NCBI RefSeq assembly: GCF_963966145.1
Contig: NC_091052.1
Location: forward strand, 17,794,001 to 17,858,000
Direction: 5' to 3'
DNA length: 64,000 bases
Source: Tenebrio molitor
Lineage: Eukaryota > Arthropoda > Insecta > Coleoptera > Tenebrionidae
Shown here: piece by piece, positions 32,701 to 43,099 of the stretch
Position numbering within the stretch: the first letter of the stretch is position 1
Layout: every line of letters starts with the position of its first letter
The notes under the pieces: generated by a model
Databases searched by the model: none
What the model saw: only the letters and a program-made list of their open reading frames with translations
What the model was told of the DNA's origin: nothing
Made by a program: the position numbers and the translations under genes

Positions 32701-33329
32701 TGCGATGATTCTTTTCAGGATGTTTATCGTATCCCATACGAATCAGCATTGAAAAAGTGTTGTAAAATTCCGCGCGATTCTCAGAACATTCCACATTAAT
32801 GACATTGTCAGTCTTGTTTTCTGAATCTGCCTTTTTCATTTTCGAACATGGGACTGTACGGCCCGACAAACTCATAAATCTCTTACAGCTTTCAATCTGG
32901 TAACTGGGTTGTGGGGTTTTTGGGGGTTTGTAGTCATGGCCCTTGTCAGACGCGGCTTGCGCGCTCGCAATGTCCAACTTCAGGTCGCGTTCTGATCCTC
33001 GCAGCATCTTCAACTGACGTTTATTTGTCCTTTTCGAACCCTGGTCAGAGTCATTCTCAGCTTTGGCCACCAGTTCCTCGAACATGCTGCTCACTGTATT
33101 TCGCCTGTTGAGCGTGTGCTTGGATTTCACAGTCTTCGGAGATGACATGTTGGCACTGCAATGTTGAATGTGAGAGGTGGGGGGTGGTGTTTTCTACAAA
33201 TTCTTACCCTGAATTTCTTTGTTTGCGCTCGCGATTTTTACGTAAAATTTTTGTCCTCGGAGGTGTTTTGCTGTACAGGTCGTAGTCACTCAGGTCATAG
33301 TCTTGGTCTACGGGGCTGTAATCAGCCAT
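23704..33329 (-). CDS. MAP3K4: MAP kinase kinase kinase 4 (MEKK4; fly Mekk1 type)
   Basis: Ten exons on the minus strand join in frame: 33329-33208, 33155-32696, 32642-31231, 25785-25650, 25597-25436, 25382-24916, 24855-24459, 24406-24115, 24062-23956 and 23904-23704. The sum is 3756 nt, 1251 residues. All introns are GT-AG; the end of exon 2 could be three bases higher. The N-terminus (MADYSPVDQDYDLSD) is acidic, then a helical regulatory region has DLIWLELQAFHAER and LLEEEWHFSCEV blocks typical of MEKK4. The kinase domain covers about 980-1245: glycine loop G990-Q-G-R-F-G995, Lys1012, HRD 1104-1106, DFG 1125-1127 and YMAPE in exon 9. It would phosphorylate MAP2Ks in the stress p38/JNK cascade in the cytoplasm. 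Exons 4 and 5 are separated by 52 nt, with no room for roughly 150 residues that I recall in the vertebrate protein. Intron 3 (5.4 kb) is full of transposons. Confidence 0.93.
25956..27073. mobile_element. TIR element, 1118 bp, TA target
   Basis: Ends CAGGGTGTCTCAGCTAAGAC and the exact inverse, extended by about 100 bp of weaker inverted similarity, are flanked by TA at 25954-25955 and 27074-27075. No transposase frame is visible. Non-autonomous. Confidence 0.75.
27074..27646. other. Intronic sequence, no gene
   Basis: AT-rich intron sequence between two mobile elements; a 73-codon minus-strand frame has no domain. Confidence 0.4.
27806..28015. mobile_element. MITE family F, copy 2, TA target confirmed by empty site
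   Basis: Ends CGGTCGATGGACAAATAAAA and the inverse flanked by TA. The homologous element at 47443-47917 lacks it and reads CAATGTACCTATTCAG (inverse strand) with a single TA, which proves insertion at TA. Confidence 0.85.
28101..29029 (+). mobile_element. Non-coding Crypton-like element (alpha)
   Basis: Starts TAGTTATTTAATAAACTAG at 28101, has a T-run and CGTTGACCGC from 28165, and ends CGGTAAACG at 29029 followed by AAAA, where the next element starts. Compared with the neighbour at 29034 it has lost the outer half of its hairpin. Interior similarity (CTGCTGCACTACCT, GTAAGTGCAAACAATGCATG) shows they are the same family. No recombinase gene. Confidence 0.65.
29034..29730 (+). mobile_element. 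Non-coding Crypton-like element (beta) with full hairpin
   Basis: Starts TAGTTATTTAATAAACTAG, then a hairpin (about 29040-29155) with apex GCACGAACGAGTGTAGCGAG, then TTTTTT-CGTTGACCGC (29172-29187), and ends GCGGTCAGCG at 29730 followed by AAAAAA. The inverted repeat and A/T-runs match the Crypton-like pattern. Directly head to tail with alpha. Confidence 0.7.
29745..29951 (-). repeat. Hairpin on the right side of element beta
   Basis: Arms starting GTGGTGAAATTTTTTCGG and ending AAAATTTCACCAC pair imperfectly over about 80 bp. On the minus strand it starts TAGCCCTCCGAATAC at 29951 and leads into the T-run and inverted repeat of beta. Beta is thus capped by hairpins on both sides. Confidence 0.6.
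29969..30244. mobile_element. MITE, 276 bp, TA target
   Basis: Inverted ends TAGTCCTACAGAAACTCTAG and the inverse match over about 48 bp (through AATTCNACTTTGGTTGTAAA) and are flanked by TA. Non-coding. Confidence 0.75.
30699..31230 (-). other. Intron 3 of the kinase gene, no further gene
   Basis: AT-rich sequence up to the donor GTAAGT of exon 3 at 31230. Nothing recognised. Confidence 0.5.
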
Positions 33330-34668
33330 TACTTCTTCTAAAGTTGGTGTTATAATATACAATTAAATTGCGTAATATAACAACCCTTACTGCAATTTAC
33401 TAAAGTATTCATTACTTATATCACTCATCATAATTATAATCTCTTACGGTAAACAAATTAACTCGATAACACTAATGACAAATACTCACACATTTTATCA
33501 ACGTTTACATAACCTATCAGCGAGAATGGATGCAGTTTATTATTTCATGATGTCATAAATCACCGTAAGAACTGATTGACACTTCTCTCGATTATTTATT
33601 ACTTTTGCATATTGAAACGGATCAACTTCTTGTATTGTTTACAAATCGACAACACTCACAAACGCACGCACAACCCCTTATTGCATTGCGAATATTGCGA
33701 TTGCGGTAAACACTAAACAGCCATAAACAGCTGCTGACAGTTGACGTATGACAGGCGACTGACGTAATTGTTAATGACCAATCAGAAGTAAGAATTTTAA
33801 GCTGTTAAAAATCACTGATTGGTTGATCTTAAAACCTTCAAATTTCAAAACAACAATTTTCAATAAAGAAAACATATTAATTTGAAAATTAGCGATAAAG
33901 TGATTTATAAAAAGCAACTAAATGTACATCTTCAATATGTATTGTAAAAAAAAGATTAAACATGACCCGCAAGTGACGTAAATTTATAAATTTAAAATAA
34001 CCAATGTTTTTTGTCACCTTCCTAATAGTCATTTTAAAATTGAAACATTTTTGATAAAATTATCTTAATTTACACTTTATTTATACCACAAGAGTGAAAT
34101 TTAGTCGATTATGAACTACTTGAACAATATGAACAAATTAACTGACAATAAAATGTTGTTGAACTGATTTGTCTTAAGTAAAATGTAAGTGAACTTCATA
34201 CTACAGCGTAGTTTCATTAGATGTATACTTATATATTCTACTTAAATGTCAGACTGAAGTTTTTGAACAATACACGCAAATTTATAACAATTAAAATTTT
34301 TTCTTGTTTGTTAAATTAAAAATATGTGAAGCACCTGTTTCTTCCCATAATTTGACTTTTTAAATGTCAAATCACCCGTTAATTATCACCATTACTTCCT
34401 TTCCTTCTGGTCTTACAACGATCTAAATTTCCTTGATGTAAAATTAATTAGTTTTACAGCAATTAACGGTACTAATGGTATACGTGCAACAATATAATTT
34501 TCACAAGATGATAATTTAGACAGTCACTTGAGGAGTGTCATCTTTAATGCATAATCATCAGAATTATTTATTTTATTCACAATTGGGTAGTCGTCTCAGT
34601 TATCTGAAAAACACCTGAGTTTACGGTTGTATTCTAAAGAATGCTTTCAAGTCTGTAAAGTCGCAGCA
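33330..34668. other. Divergent intergenic region: kinase promoter side and receptor upstream
   Basis: This region separates the kinase start (minus) from the odorant-receptor start (plus). It must hold both promoters if the start codons are right. I see no convincing TATA/initiator pair and no repeat with clear ends. Confidence 0.4.
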
Positions 34669-36120
34669 ATGACGGGTTTAGTAAAGAGATCTTTCAGATT
34701 TCATTTGATCGTTATGCGAACACTTGGACTGTATCCACCCAAGAGATACAGGAATTTATACAAAATTCACGCTTACATAATGCACATATTCTTCATAATC
34801 CCTATGCCGACGTTGGCCGCAGTTTACCTTTTAGTAACCGAGAATGTCACTTTGGAACAAATATCCGACAGTGCTTTTTTAATTTGTCAGATTGGGTGTT
34901 TTATTGTAAAGCTCTTGCCGTTCATTAACAATCACGAACAAGTTCGACGCACTATTTACCATATAGAGCATCCTTTGTTCGTGATGTACTCGAAGAAGCA
35001 AGAAGTAATGATCATCGAATGCATTAAAATTTGCAAACGGAACTGTCGGATTTTTCTGGGTTGTTGTCTTACTACTTTGACCCTCTGGGCAATCAAGCCG
35101 TTCTTGCTTAAAGAGTGTAAACTGCCACTACAAATCTGGTGGCCTTTTGATATCACGAAAGGGCCGAAAGTGTACTTTCCGGCTTTCGTCTATTGTGTAT
35201 TGGGTTTGTATTCAAGTAATTTTGGAGGCGAAAACTGAAGAGGAGTTTTAGGAATTGCAAATGGGGCAGTTTCGAATGGTGTGATTGATCCGTTGATAGC
35301 GGGATTAGCAGGACATGCAACGGCACAGCTTCAAATATTGAAAGATAATTTACAAAATGTTGCAGAATATGCTGAAGAAATGATGAGTAAAATGGATGGT
35401 GAAGTAAATGATACGGTTAGGGACAAAATAATCTACGACAGAATTAAGCTGAGTGTAGAACATCACAGTGAGATTTTAAGGTATTAAAAGTAGGTATGTA
35501 CTTGTCGCGGTTGTAATCATTTTTTAAATAAAATTTCAGATTTGTCGACATGTACGAAGAAACATTTTCGTCGGTTGTTTTCATACAATTCTCGGCAAGC
35601 GTTGTTGTTATTTGCGTTTCTTGTTTACAAATGAGTGTGGTGAGTTTCGGTAGCTTTTGAAAAAAATGTCATTGACAGAATGCAAATTTTTAGGTTTCAC
35701 CAATGTCCGTTAGTTTTATTTCTATGTTTTTATTTCTAGTCACAATGCTTTCAGAAATTTATCTTTATTGTTATTATGGGACCACATTGTTTGAAGAGGT
35801 TTCCTATACTACAAAACGTAATTTTGCTGATCATTTGTACATTATCTATGTTTTAGAATAATTCTCTGGCACAGGCTATTTATCTGGGGACGTGGTATGA
35901 ATTCGATGCAAGATCTAAAAAAGCATTAATAATACTAATGGAACGTTCAAAAAGACCAATGATTGTTACTGCTGGAAAAATTCTTGACTTATCCTTAGAA
36001 ACTTTTACTACGGTACAATTTTCATGATGTGTGATGATCGGACTAGACAAGTTTGAACGAGTAATTTTTTAGATTTTGCGAAGAGCCTATTCCTTGCTTG
36101 CAGTTCTTAAAAATTATTAA
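34669..36120 (+). CDS. Odorant receptor (7tm_6 family)
   Basis: Six exons join in frame: 34669-35203, 35243-35480, 35540-35639, 35694-35798, 35857-36012 and 36073-36120; 1182 nt, 393 residues, the usual length for insect odorant receptors. The start MTGLVKRSFRF is the first ATG of the frame that fits the family; the frame is open slightly upstream. Several hydrophobic segments are visible (for example IHAYIMHIFFIIPMPTLAAV and the FVDMYEETFSSVVFIQFSAS exon), and the end is the conserved ILRRAYSLLAVLKNY. These proteins are inverted seven-pass membrane subunits that form odorant-gated cation channels with Orco in sensory neurons. Odd point: a TGA lies in frame near 35233 and is removed only if 35204-35242, a 39-nt GT-AG segment, is spliced. 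Otherwise this is a pseudogene. No other receptor is in the window. Confidence 0.88.
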
Positions 36121-36223
36121 AGAGTGGATTTCTCTTTTTGGTCCATATTAATCCCTGCAAGATTTACGACACAAATTATGAAATTTTAGGTTTCACAGTT
36201 AGCTTATAATATGCGGCACTTAG

Positions 36224-36358
36224 GCCCGTATTCACCAACGCCAGTTAAAGTTAACTGTAGGTTAAAATATACGAAAACATTGTTATAACAATAGGTAACT
36301 AAAGTAACGAAGTATTTTAACCTACAGTTAACGTTAACTGGCGTTGGTGAATACAGCC
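36224..36358. mobile_element. Foldback MITE, 135 bp
   Basis: Ends GTATTCACCAACGCCAGTTA and its inverse pair over about 45 bp with a short AT-rich centre. It lies 104 bp downstream of the receptor stop codon. Confidence 0.8.
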
Positions 36359-36376
36359 GTTAGTTGTTTAAACAAA

Positions 36377-36771
36377 TTATTTACATATGAATTCTTGTTT
36401 TACTAATTTGTTATCCTTTGTACGATCCCTTACTGAACATTTTGAAGGATATGAATAGATACGTATAAAACTTCTCCAAGGTACCGATTTTATTTTGATT
36501 TTTGCCTTTTCTAATACATTTAAAATGTGAAATGATATGACATAGCAAATTGAACTTTCTATTGGTCTTCCATTTTTTCTGATCAATCTAGAGAAGTTGT
36601 AGCTGACTGGCATGGCGTTGGGATCGGACTGATGTCTTTTGGTGGTTTCTTTTAGTTGTTAAATTAACAAAATCTATTTAATATGACAATGATGAATGAT
36701 GATGTTAGGTTCCTTGAAATTAATCAGAAGAATTGTTTCAGAACCTATGACTATTCTTTTCTTGGGATGTA
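36377..36771. other. No gene recognised
   Basis: AT-rich; a 78-codon minus-strand frame has no domain. Confidence 0.4.
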
Positions 36772-36979
36772 CAGGGTGTTAGTGAAAGGTGTGGCGAAAT
36801 TTTAACCACGAGCTACTGGCTTCATGTAGAACTCGGAAAAAATATTTAAAAAATTCTATATCAAAAAATAAAATGACATCTATTTTTTGAGCTACAATTT
36901 TTTTAAATAGCTTTTAGTCTTCTACGTTGTCCTACAACCTCGTAGGTAAAATTTCGGCACATTTTAAAAATACACCCTG
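36772..36979. mobile_element. Deletion derivative of the 13060-13860 element
   Basis: Starts CAGGGTGTTAGTGAAAGG and ends TACACCCTG. It shares TTAACCACGAGCTACTGGCT and the terminal 40 bp with the long form but lacks about 590 bp of interior. Confidence 0.7.
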
Positions 36980-37235
36980 TTTATCACGGCACGTGTCATT
37001 CGATACGCCGAAATCTTAATATGCCATCATATTTTCGTCTTTTCCCTTGATCCGTTTCTCAGTCTGCCATTGTGTAAATATTTACAATTCTTTCTGGTAT
37101 CGTAATTTTGATTTCGTAGGCACCATTTGGTACTTCGCAGCACTTGCCTCGTCCAGGACATTACCAGGAACATAGAATTCTTCAACATTCATTTCCACAA
37201 CGTGTACACAATCACTTTATTCACTTTATAAAACT

Positions 37236-38564
37236 TTGTGTAAGAGAATTTTAAAAACGCCAACGATTCTGCACCTGGATATCGATGATTGGGTGTTATC
37301 ATCACAACTGGCTGACCAAAAGTTGCGAGAGATAAGGGACATCTTGAAGAGGCCTCCGTCGACAGCATATGAACACGGCGTATACAAAAACTATGCACTG
37401 CGAAGTGAAAGGGTCTACCGGATTACCGTGAACGGAATTCAGTGGGTGGTTCCAAAGGGAATGCGCCGGCAGGTGGTTCAACAAGTGCACGACGAGGGCG
37501 GGCACTTTTCAACGGAGAAGACGCTGCGGAAATTGAACGAACGCTTTTGGTTTCCCGGGATGTGGAAGTACATAGAGAAATACATCTCGGCGTGTATTCC
37601 TTGTCTGTACAAGAAACTATCATCAGGACGCAAGGAAGGTTTTCTCCATTCGATTCAAAAGGAGCCGGTGCCGTTTCACACAATCCACGTGGACCACCTG
37701 AGGCCTTTCAAAAAGACAAAGCATGGGAACTGCCACCTGATCGTCGTCGTGGACGGCTTTACCAAATTTCTCCTCTTGAAGGCGGTGAAGTCGACGAAAA
37801 CCCGGCTCGTGATCAAGTTCCTATCGGAAGTCATCTCGACTTATGGGTCACCGTTCCGCGTCATCACGGATAAAGGTACCGCATTCACGGCGAAGAAATT
37901 TCGGCAATTCTGTGGAGCGCACCAGATCCATCACGTAGAAGTTGCCGTCGCGACACCACGTGCCAATGGGCAAGTTGAAAGACTCAACCGCAGCGTGCTA
38001 AATGCTTTGTCGACGACCAGCAAAAGTGAGGATACGTGGGACACAGTCGTAAATAATGTACAGTTCGCCATCAACAACACGGTAAACAAAACTACGAACA
38101 GAACACCCAGTGAATTGTTGATGGGGTACAAGCCGAATCCGAGTGGATTGTTTAAGGTGATTCCAGATTTAAATGACGTTAGTCGGGATCTAGAGGCCTT
38201 GAGAAAAGAGACGCAGGTGCGAATCGCTGCCGAGCAAAAGCATCAGAAGAGGTACTTCGACGAGAGGCGAAAATCACCCCATCAATACCAGGTCAACGAC
38301 CAAGTGTTGGTGGCGACAAATCCGACCGCTGATGGTTCTAGCCGCAAGCTGACGGACAAATTTATGGGACCATTAGTAGTGACAGGGATACTACCCAACG
38401 ACCGCTACCTCGTGGAAGACCTCCCAGGGTCAGTGCGAAGCGCCAGAGCGAAATATCGGAATGTGGTGGCCGTGGACCGAATGCGCCCCTTTGTCGTAGC
38501 TGGAGACCTATCAGAATCTTCGGAAGAAGATGACGGAAATGACCAGGTGGCCCAGCTGGGGTGA
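37236..38564 (+). pseudogene. Ty3-type integrase, remnant of a pol polyprotein
   Basis: A 442-codon open frame holding the linker and integrase of a Ty3/Gypsy-type polyprotein. The zinc-binding HHCC is H85/H90/C120/C123, the catalytic triad D153 (TIHVDHL), D212 (VITDKGTAF) and E248 (NGQVERLN). A C-terminal domain follows and an acidic tail ends the protein. The frame enters from a 22-nt LTR remnant, so the apparent start is an accident of a deletion. Gag, protease, reverse transcriptase and RNase H are absent. The integrase itself has no stop, but without the rest of pol it cannot act for its own element. Confidence 0.88.
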
Positions 38565-40011
38565 ATGAACTCGAGTGATAAAGTTTATGGCCTGTCAAGT
38601 GTCCGTGTGCGAACGACCACGAATTGATGAGTGCGGGTTAATATTAAGCAATGTCCATAATTATTTGCGTTTCTATATTTTTGTTTATCTACTATTTCTT
38701 TATGTTTAATGTTGAAATGTTCTGAGTGATGTCAACTAGAGTAATAAAACAAATTTCAGCAAAACATATCTTCTCATTTCTCAAACTTCTGCGACTATCT
38801 ATTTCTTTTAATTTTTACGATTTCTCGACTTCCTCCCGATCACCTTTATTAAACGACAAATTCTAAAGGGTGGCATGAGTCCCATGGCAATGTTAGCACT
38901 AGCGTAGTTAGCACAGTTAGTAGGCTGATCAGCAAGTAGCAATAGATGTAGATGTTACGATACTAAGGTAAATTCACAATCTCGGGACGAGATTTATGTC
39001 AGGTTGGCCGAATGTAAGAGAATTTTAAAAACGCAACAGAAAAACTACCTCTTCCACCCGAAACATATGGCTCATAAATTATGTTCTGAAAGGTCCTTGA
39101 CTCGGGGGTGATTTTTACCAGGGGCAAGACAGTGACGCGTGGCAGCTGGAACGGAGAGGAGCTGTTCGAGACGTACGGGTACGAGAGTGACGTCAGGTGA
39201 ATAATTGTGCCCCGGAAGTGGTGTAGTGAATTAGACTAGTGATAGCCGGTAATGGAGATACAGTTACCAGGTGTGTCGGTAACTGGGTGATAGCAGGTTG
39301 GGTAACCTGGGCTATAGATCAGTACCTCAATGCGTAAAACCTCGAGCAGTACCATGGTATAATTCCTGAGCACCGGATGTCCGGGTGAGGCATCTTTGGC
39401 TCATGACACGGCACGGCCGTTGACTGGGCGCGTCCGTAGAGACGGCCGGTGGTGACAACCAAATGTAACAGATCATACGTTGCGGATTGTAAGGTTATGA
39501 GGTCAGCCCGGTCCCCAGGTACTGAGGGGACAGTGTAACGTATGGAAGGGAGCTATCGCGCTCTCACGCTGGCATTGGCGGCCTTCTTCTGTGGAGGCTG
39601 CGGGCGGGCTGTGCACCCCAAACTGCACACGGGGCCATTACAGGTGCTACTAGAACATCCAACGCAATCCCGGAACGTAGCGCTCGGAAGACGACGCCCG
39701 TGGTTCGAGCCCCTCATCATGTTAGAAGCTAGGGGGAGGAATCCCCCGGGTGAGTCACTGTATGACCTTGATTCGCGACAGATGTGTCAGGTGTTTATAA
39801 TTTACATGTTTGCACCGACCCATTGAGTAAACCCGAGTCCGGACCTGTGCTTTACCGATTGAATGACTGAATGAGGTGGAGGTGAGTCCGATTGTAGATT
39901 ATCGTATGACTGTAGCTGAGATTGTCTAATTTAATGTGTACCGATGAGTCTGATCGATTAATTATCAAATATTGAGGGATAACGCCCTTGGGCAAAAAAC
40001 CAAGTCTCACA
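37239..40011 (+). mobile_element. Deleted Ty3-type LTR retrotransposon with TTTG target duplication
   Basis: The element starts TGTAAGAGAATTTT at 37239 and ends CAAGTCTCACA at 40011, flanked by TTTG at 37235-37238 and 40012-40015. The homologous Crypton-like copy at 56318-56340 shows the empty site (AAAACTTTGTTTATTTTG) with a single TTTG. Only 22 nt of the left LTR survive (37239-37260) before the sequence jumps into pol near the integrase. Confidence 0.88.
39013..40011 (+). repeat. 3' LTR of the Ty3-type element, 999 bp
   Basis: Begins TGTAAGAGAATTTTAAAAAC, identical over 22 nt to the left end at 37239, and ends with CA. GC- and CpG-rich part at 39300-39750. The 38565-39012 stretch between the integrase stop and this LTR is untranslated. 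I see no obvious polypurine tract. Confidence 0.8.
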
Positions 40012-40163
40012 TTTGTTTATTTTAAATTTTATTTTTTTCCATAGCAACAGATCTCTCCGAAAGTGTGATTTATTTATTTTATTTTGATTTAAAATTTTGG
40101 ATGTAAAGTTACAAACTCATTTTCTAAAGAGGTATCTAAGGTATCGAACAAAACCAAATACAG

Positions 40164-40279
40164 CACTCGAGAGTAAAGCCGCTTTTGTTCACTTGAATTG
40201 CATCGTCCACTCCGCTGCGCGTCGTGGCCGAACATGCAATTCGCGTGAACAAAAGCTTTACCTTCCTCTCTCGTAGTGT
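40164..40279 (-). repeat. Hairpin of Crypton-like copy 4
   Basis: Arms CACTCGAGAGTAAAGCCGCT and the inverse ending CCTCTCTCGTAGTG, apex ACTCCGCTGCGCGTCGTGGC. Nearly identical to 56484-56599. Confidence 0.8.
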
Positions 40280-40450
40280 AAATGACTATTTCGCACACTT
40301 TTAGCTTAGAGAAATTTTTGCGCGATTGTACTCTATTTGCTTGTTTACTACGTCTGTTCCCAAGACGGTAAACTCTGTTTACTCGTTGCTAACGATAAAC
40401 TCGACGGTAAGTAATTTTTGGTGTTCTAGAACGGTAAGTAAAGTTTATTC

Positions 40451-41837
40451 CAGTGGCGGCTTCTCCGAGGAGGCAACGGAGGCAGTGCCTCCCCAAATAA
40501 AATTAAATAAAAAGAAAATAAAAAATATAATACTTAATTAAATATTATATTAAATCATATTATATAAATAATAATATCTTCATAAGAAGATATTTGCTTA
40601 TAAATGATAATTATTCTCTTAAAAATGTGTTAAAAGAAGATTTTAGCGGTTAGCATTTGTTGCTTTTGTCGGCCGGAGGCAGAGTTTAATTTAGCGCAGC
40701 ATTGTTCGCCACTAAGCGGACGAAAATGCATGGAAATGCGCCTAACTAGCATCGACGCTCTCGGAATAAATCGTTTTGTGCCCGAGAAATGACTTCGGCC
40801 GGAGGCTTGCCTTGTTTACAGACGTCACGATTCATGTACATATGACCATCGCGGGAACGAACGATGTTGGGTCTCGAACTGTAGCTGAGTTCTAACGAGT
40901 CTTGACTCTTGACCACGCACCGGTGGTCGTTTACAAGTGTAGATTGTAGGTGCTCGTTTGTTTTTGTTTTGGATTTGGAGTGGTGTTATTGGTCCCTGGT
41001 CAAAAGTCCGTGTTTTATTTATTTTTATATTGTTTAATAAAATGAAGAAAGATATGGAAATTAAAGAAATTGCGAAGATGTTACCTATTGATTAATTGTT
41101 AAATCATCCATTTAATTCATTGTCTTACGACAAATTGTAAAAAGTCAAGATCAGCCACAACCATATTTAACCGGCCTTATATGCGTAAGTGGAAAGCAGA
41201 AACGGTAATTTAACACTACGTGGTTACGTGGAATCAGAAATGCAAATGACTCGTCCGAAGTGTGAACAAAAATGTGTTGTTTTGTTGGCCTTGCATGCTA
41301 TTTGCTGTTGAAACAGAAAACACGGTTTAGTTGCGTTTAAGATTTAATGATCTTAAAAATATTGCCCTTTGTATCGAACGACACCAAAAATCAAAATACA
41401 ACAAATATTATGTACAGTCACGAGCAATAAATTTTGGTCGTCAAGGTCATTCTTTGACGCAATCGAAAATGCTCAATTGTAAAACAGTCGTAAATGACAT
41501 AACCTATCATGTTGTATCACATTAATTGTCATTTTGTTCTCATTTTTTTGACATGGGCATAATTAGGCAGGGAAATTTTTTAAATTTGTGATAATCTAAC
41601 CAAATTTTGAAATAACATTGACGACCAAAATTGCTCGCGACAGTAGGTTCATATCTTCTACAAAAGAGAAGATTGAATATTTTTACCAGATATTTTTACT
41701 TAACAACGTATGTACTGGTAAGCATTTTGGGGCACCCGGTATAGTATATTTAAACAAATTATTATTATGGTGTATTTATTTTTACTATGTTTGTTCAAGT
41801 TTGCCTCCTCAACAATAAAACCCTCGAGCCGCCACTG
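40451..41837. mobile_element. hAT-like non-autonomous element, 1387 bp
   Basis: Ends CAGTGGCGGCTTCTC and GAGCCGCCACTG, both flanked by TTTATTC (7 bp; the eighth base expected for hAT does not match). It contains no transposase, but has a nested MITE at 41415-41643. Its ends resemble those of the hAT-like sequences at 46002-46454 and from 59473. Confidence 0.75.
41415..41643. mobile_element. Nested MITE, 229 bp, TA target
   Basis: Ends CAGTCACGAGCAATAAATTT and ...AAAATTGCTCGCGACAG, sharing TTTTGGTCGTCAA, flanked by TA. Inserted within the hAT-like element. Confidence 0.7.
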
Positions 41838-41879
41838 TTTATTCAAAATTAATCGATTATTATAATAATTTTTATGTAG

Positions 41880-42695
41880 ACAGAAGTTGAAAACAAGATG
41901 TGGGGGTACTTTCTGGAAACTCATAAAGCTCTTGTAGTCGGCTTTCCTTGCTGCTGCAACGAAATAGCATTAGCAAACTTGCCGCGACATTGGCATTGTC
42001 AAATTTTCATTTTCTTTGTCTTCTTGATTTCACATTGAGATCGTTGGTTTCGAAAATTCTTCATTTATGTAGATGGAAGTTGAAGACAAGATGTTAGCAC
42101 TTTCTAGAAACTCAAACGTTCTTGTAGTCGGCCTAGCTTGCCACTGCAACGAAACAATTTTAGTAACAGACTTGCCGCGACATTAGAATTGTCAAAATGT
42201 TCATACCCCGGATTTTCCTTGTCTTCTTGATTACATATTGAGTTCGCTGGTTTCGAAAATTCTTGATTTATGTAGACAGAAGTTGAAGACAAGATGTTAG
42301 CACTTTCTGGAAACTCACACGGCTCTTGTGGTCGGCATTCCTTGCCGCTGCAATGAAATAATATTAGCGAACTTGCCGCGACAGAATATAGCCTAAGGGA
42401 GTCCGTTTCGGCTCAGGGACGCGAGGGTCGCGGGTTCGATTCCGACCCAGGGCGAAATAAAAAAAAATATATAAAAAATTAAAAAAAGGCTATATTCTGT
42501 CTCGTGATTCGGAAGTCACGTTAAGCCATTGGTCCCGGTCTATTGAGTTGGTCATCATGCCCCTCATAGATTTGTAAACCAGTCCTAGACTGTGTAACAA
42601 ATTTTATTTTTATCAAAATTTTCATATCACAAATTTTCCTTGTCTTCTTAATTACACGTTGAGGTCGTTAGTTTCAAAAATTCTTTATTTGTGAC
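41880..42695. repeat. Tandem repeat, about 3 units of 190-205 bp
   Basis: Units start near 41880, 42072 and 42276, each with GAAGTTGAAGACAAGATGT and CTTGCCGCGACA and each ending GAAAATTCTT-ATTTATGTAG-like. The third is split by a SINE-like insertion at 42382-42605 and resumes to about 42695. The units differ at many positions, so this is not a fresh duplication. Satellite-like; no gene. Confidence 0.75.
42382..42605 (+). mobile_element. tRNA-derived SINE-like insertion
   Basis: Contains a perfect RNA polymerase III B box, GGTTCGATTCC (42433-42443), in a tRNA-like T-arm (CGGGTTCGATTCCGACCC), then an A-rich stretch and an unrelated tail. GACAGAATATAGCC before it and GGCTATATTCTGTC after the A-rich stretch form an inverted repeat. 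It interrupts the third tandem unit, which shows it was inserted. No intact cloverleaf is drawn, so it is not called a tRNA gene. Confidence 0.6.
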
Positions 42696-42973
42696 GCACC
42701 CCACATTCAAAGTTTCTTCTACAACATCCACTTCGTTTTCGGAATCACTAAATATCACTCATTTTACTGCTTGTTTTTCAACACAACTGGCGATATTTGC
42801 GCACAAAAACTGCAATGGCGGTAGTTGTTTGCAGATTGCCTTAGAAACGCGATACAAAAATCGACATTGTGGCAACACAATGTGAATGGTATAAACACGT
42901 ATCGCATTGGGCCTATTCTAGATGTGAATGTTTTGTAATAAATATTCAATCGCGCAAAAAATCTCATAAGCAT

Positions 42974-43094
42974 CACGAACGTTAATGACAATGTACCGAT
43001 CTCAGACAATTTTGGAGTCGTCGCAAGCTCCTCCTCCAAACAATTGTCTTCGATCGGTACATTGTCATTACCGTTCTTTATACTTAATATACTA
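42974..43094 (-). repeat. Hairpin element with TAG start, left end unclear
   Basis: Arms AATGACAATGTACCGATCTC and the inverse pair over about 35 bp with apex GAGTCGTCGCAAGCTCCTCC. On the minus strand it starts TAGTATATTAAG at 43094, directly after the A-rich end of the element at 43100-43516: another head-to-tail junction. Confidence 0.6.
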
Positions 43095-43099
43095 TATTT

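Larger units (their letters stand above)
37030..40288 (-). mobile_element. Crypton-like element copy 4, 3' truncated and split by an LTR element
   Basis: Homologous to the element at 54962-56608: 37030-37238 matches 56130-56325, and 40012-40288 matches 56326-56608. On the minus strand it starts TAGTCATTTACAC at 40288, has the same hairpin (40279-40164) and TTTTGTTCGATACC (40153-40140), then the first codons of the recombinase gene (PGNVLDEASAAKYQ). Everything downstream of about 37030 is lost. A Ty3-type LTR element sits at 37239-40011. Confidence 0.7.

Noticed and set aside
32672..33148. A separate gene starting MSSPKTVKSK
   Set aside because: A splice acceptor just upstream joins this frame to the exon at 33329-33208, and a phase-0 donor joins it to the next exon; it is exon 2 of the kinase gene.
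39542..39826. A 94-residue protein in the Ty3-type LTR
   Set aside because: It lies wholly within the LTR and shows no domain; open frames are expected in its GC-rich part.
42430..42450. A tRNA gene
   Set aside because: The B box is perfect but no acceptor stem or anticodon arm can be drawn; the context is a repeat insertion.
41880..42695. CRISPR-like array
   Set aside because: Only three long, diverged units with no spacers, in an animal genome; an ordinary tandem repeat.
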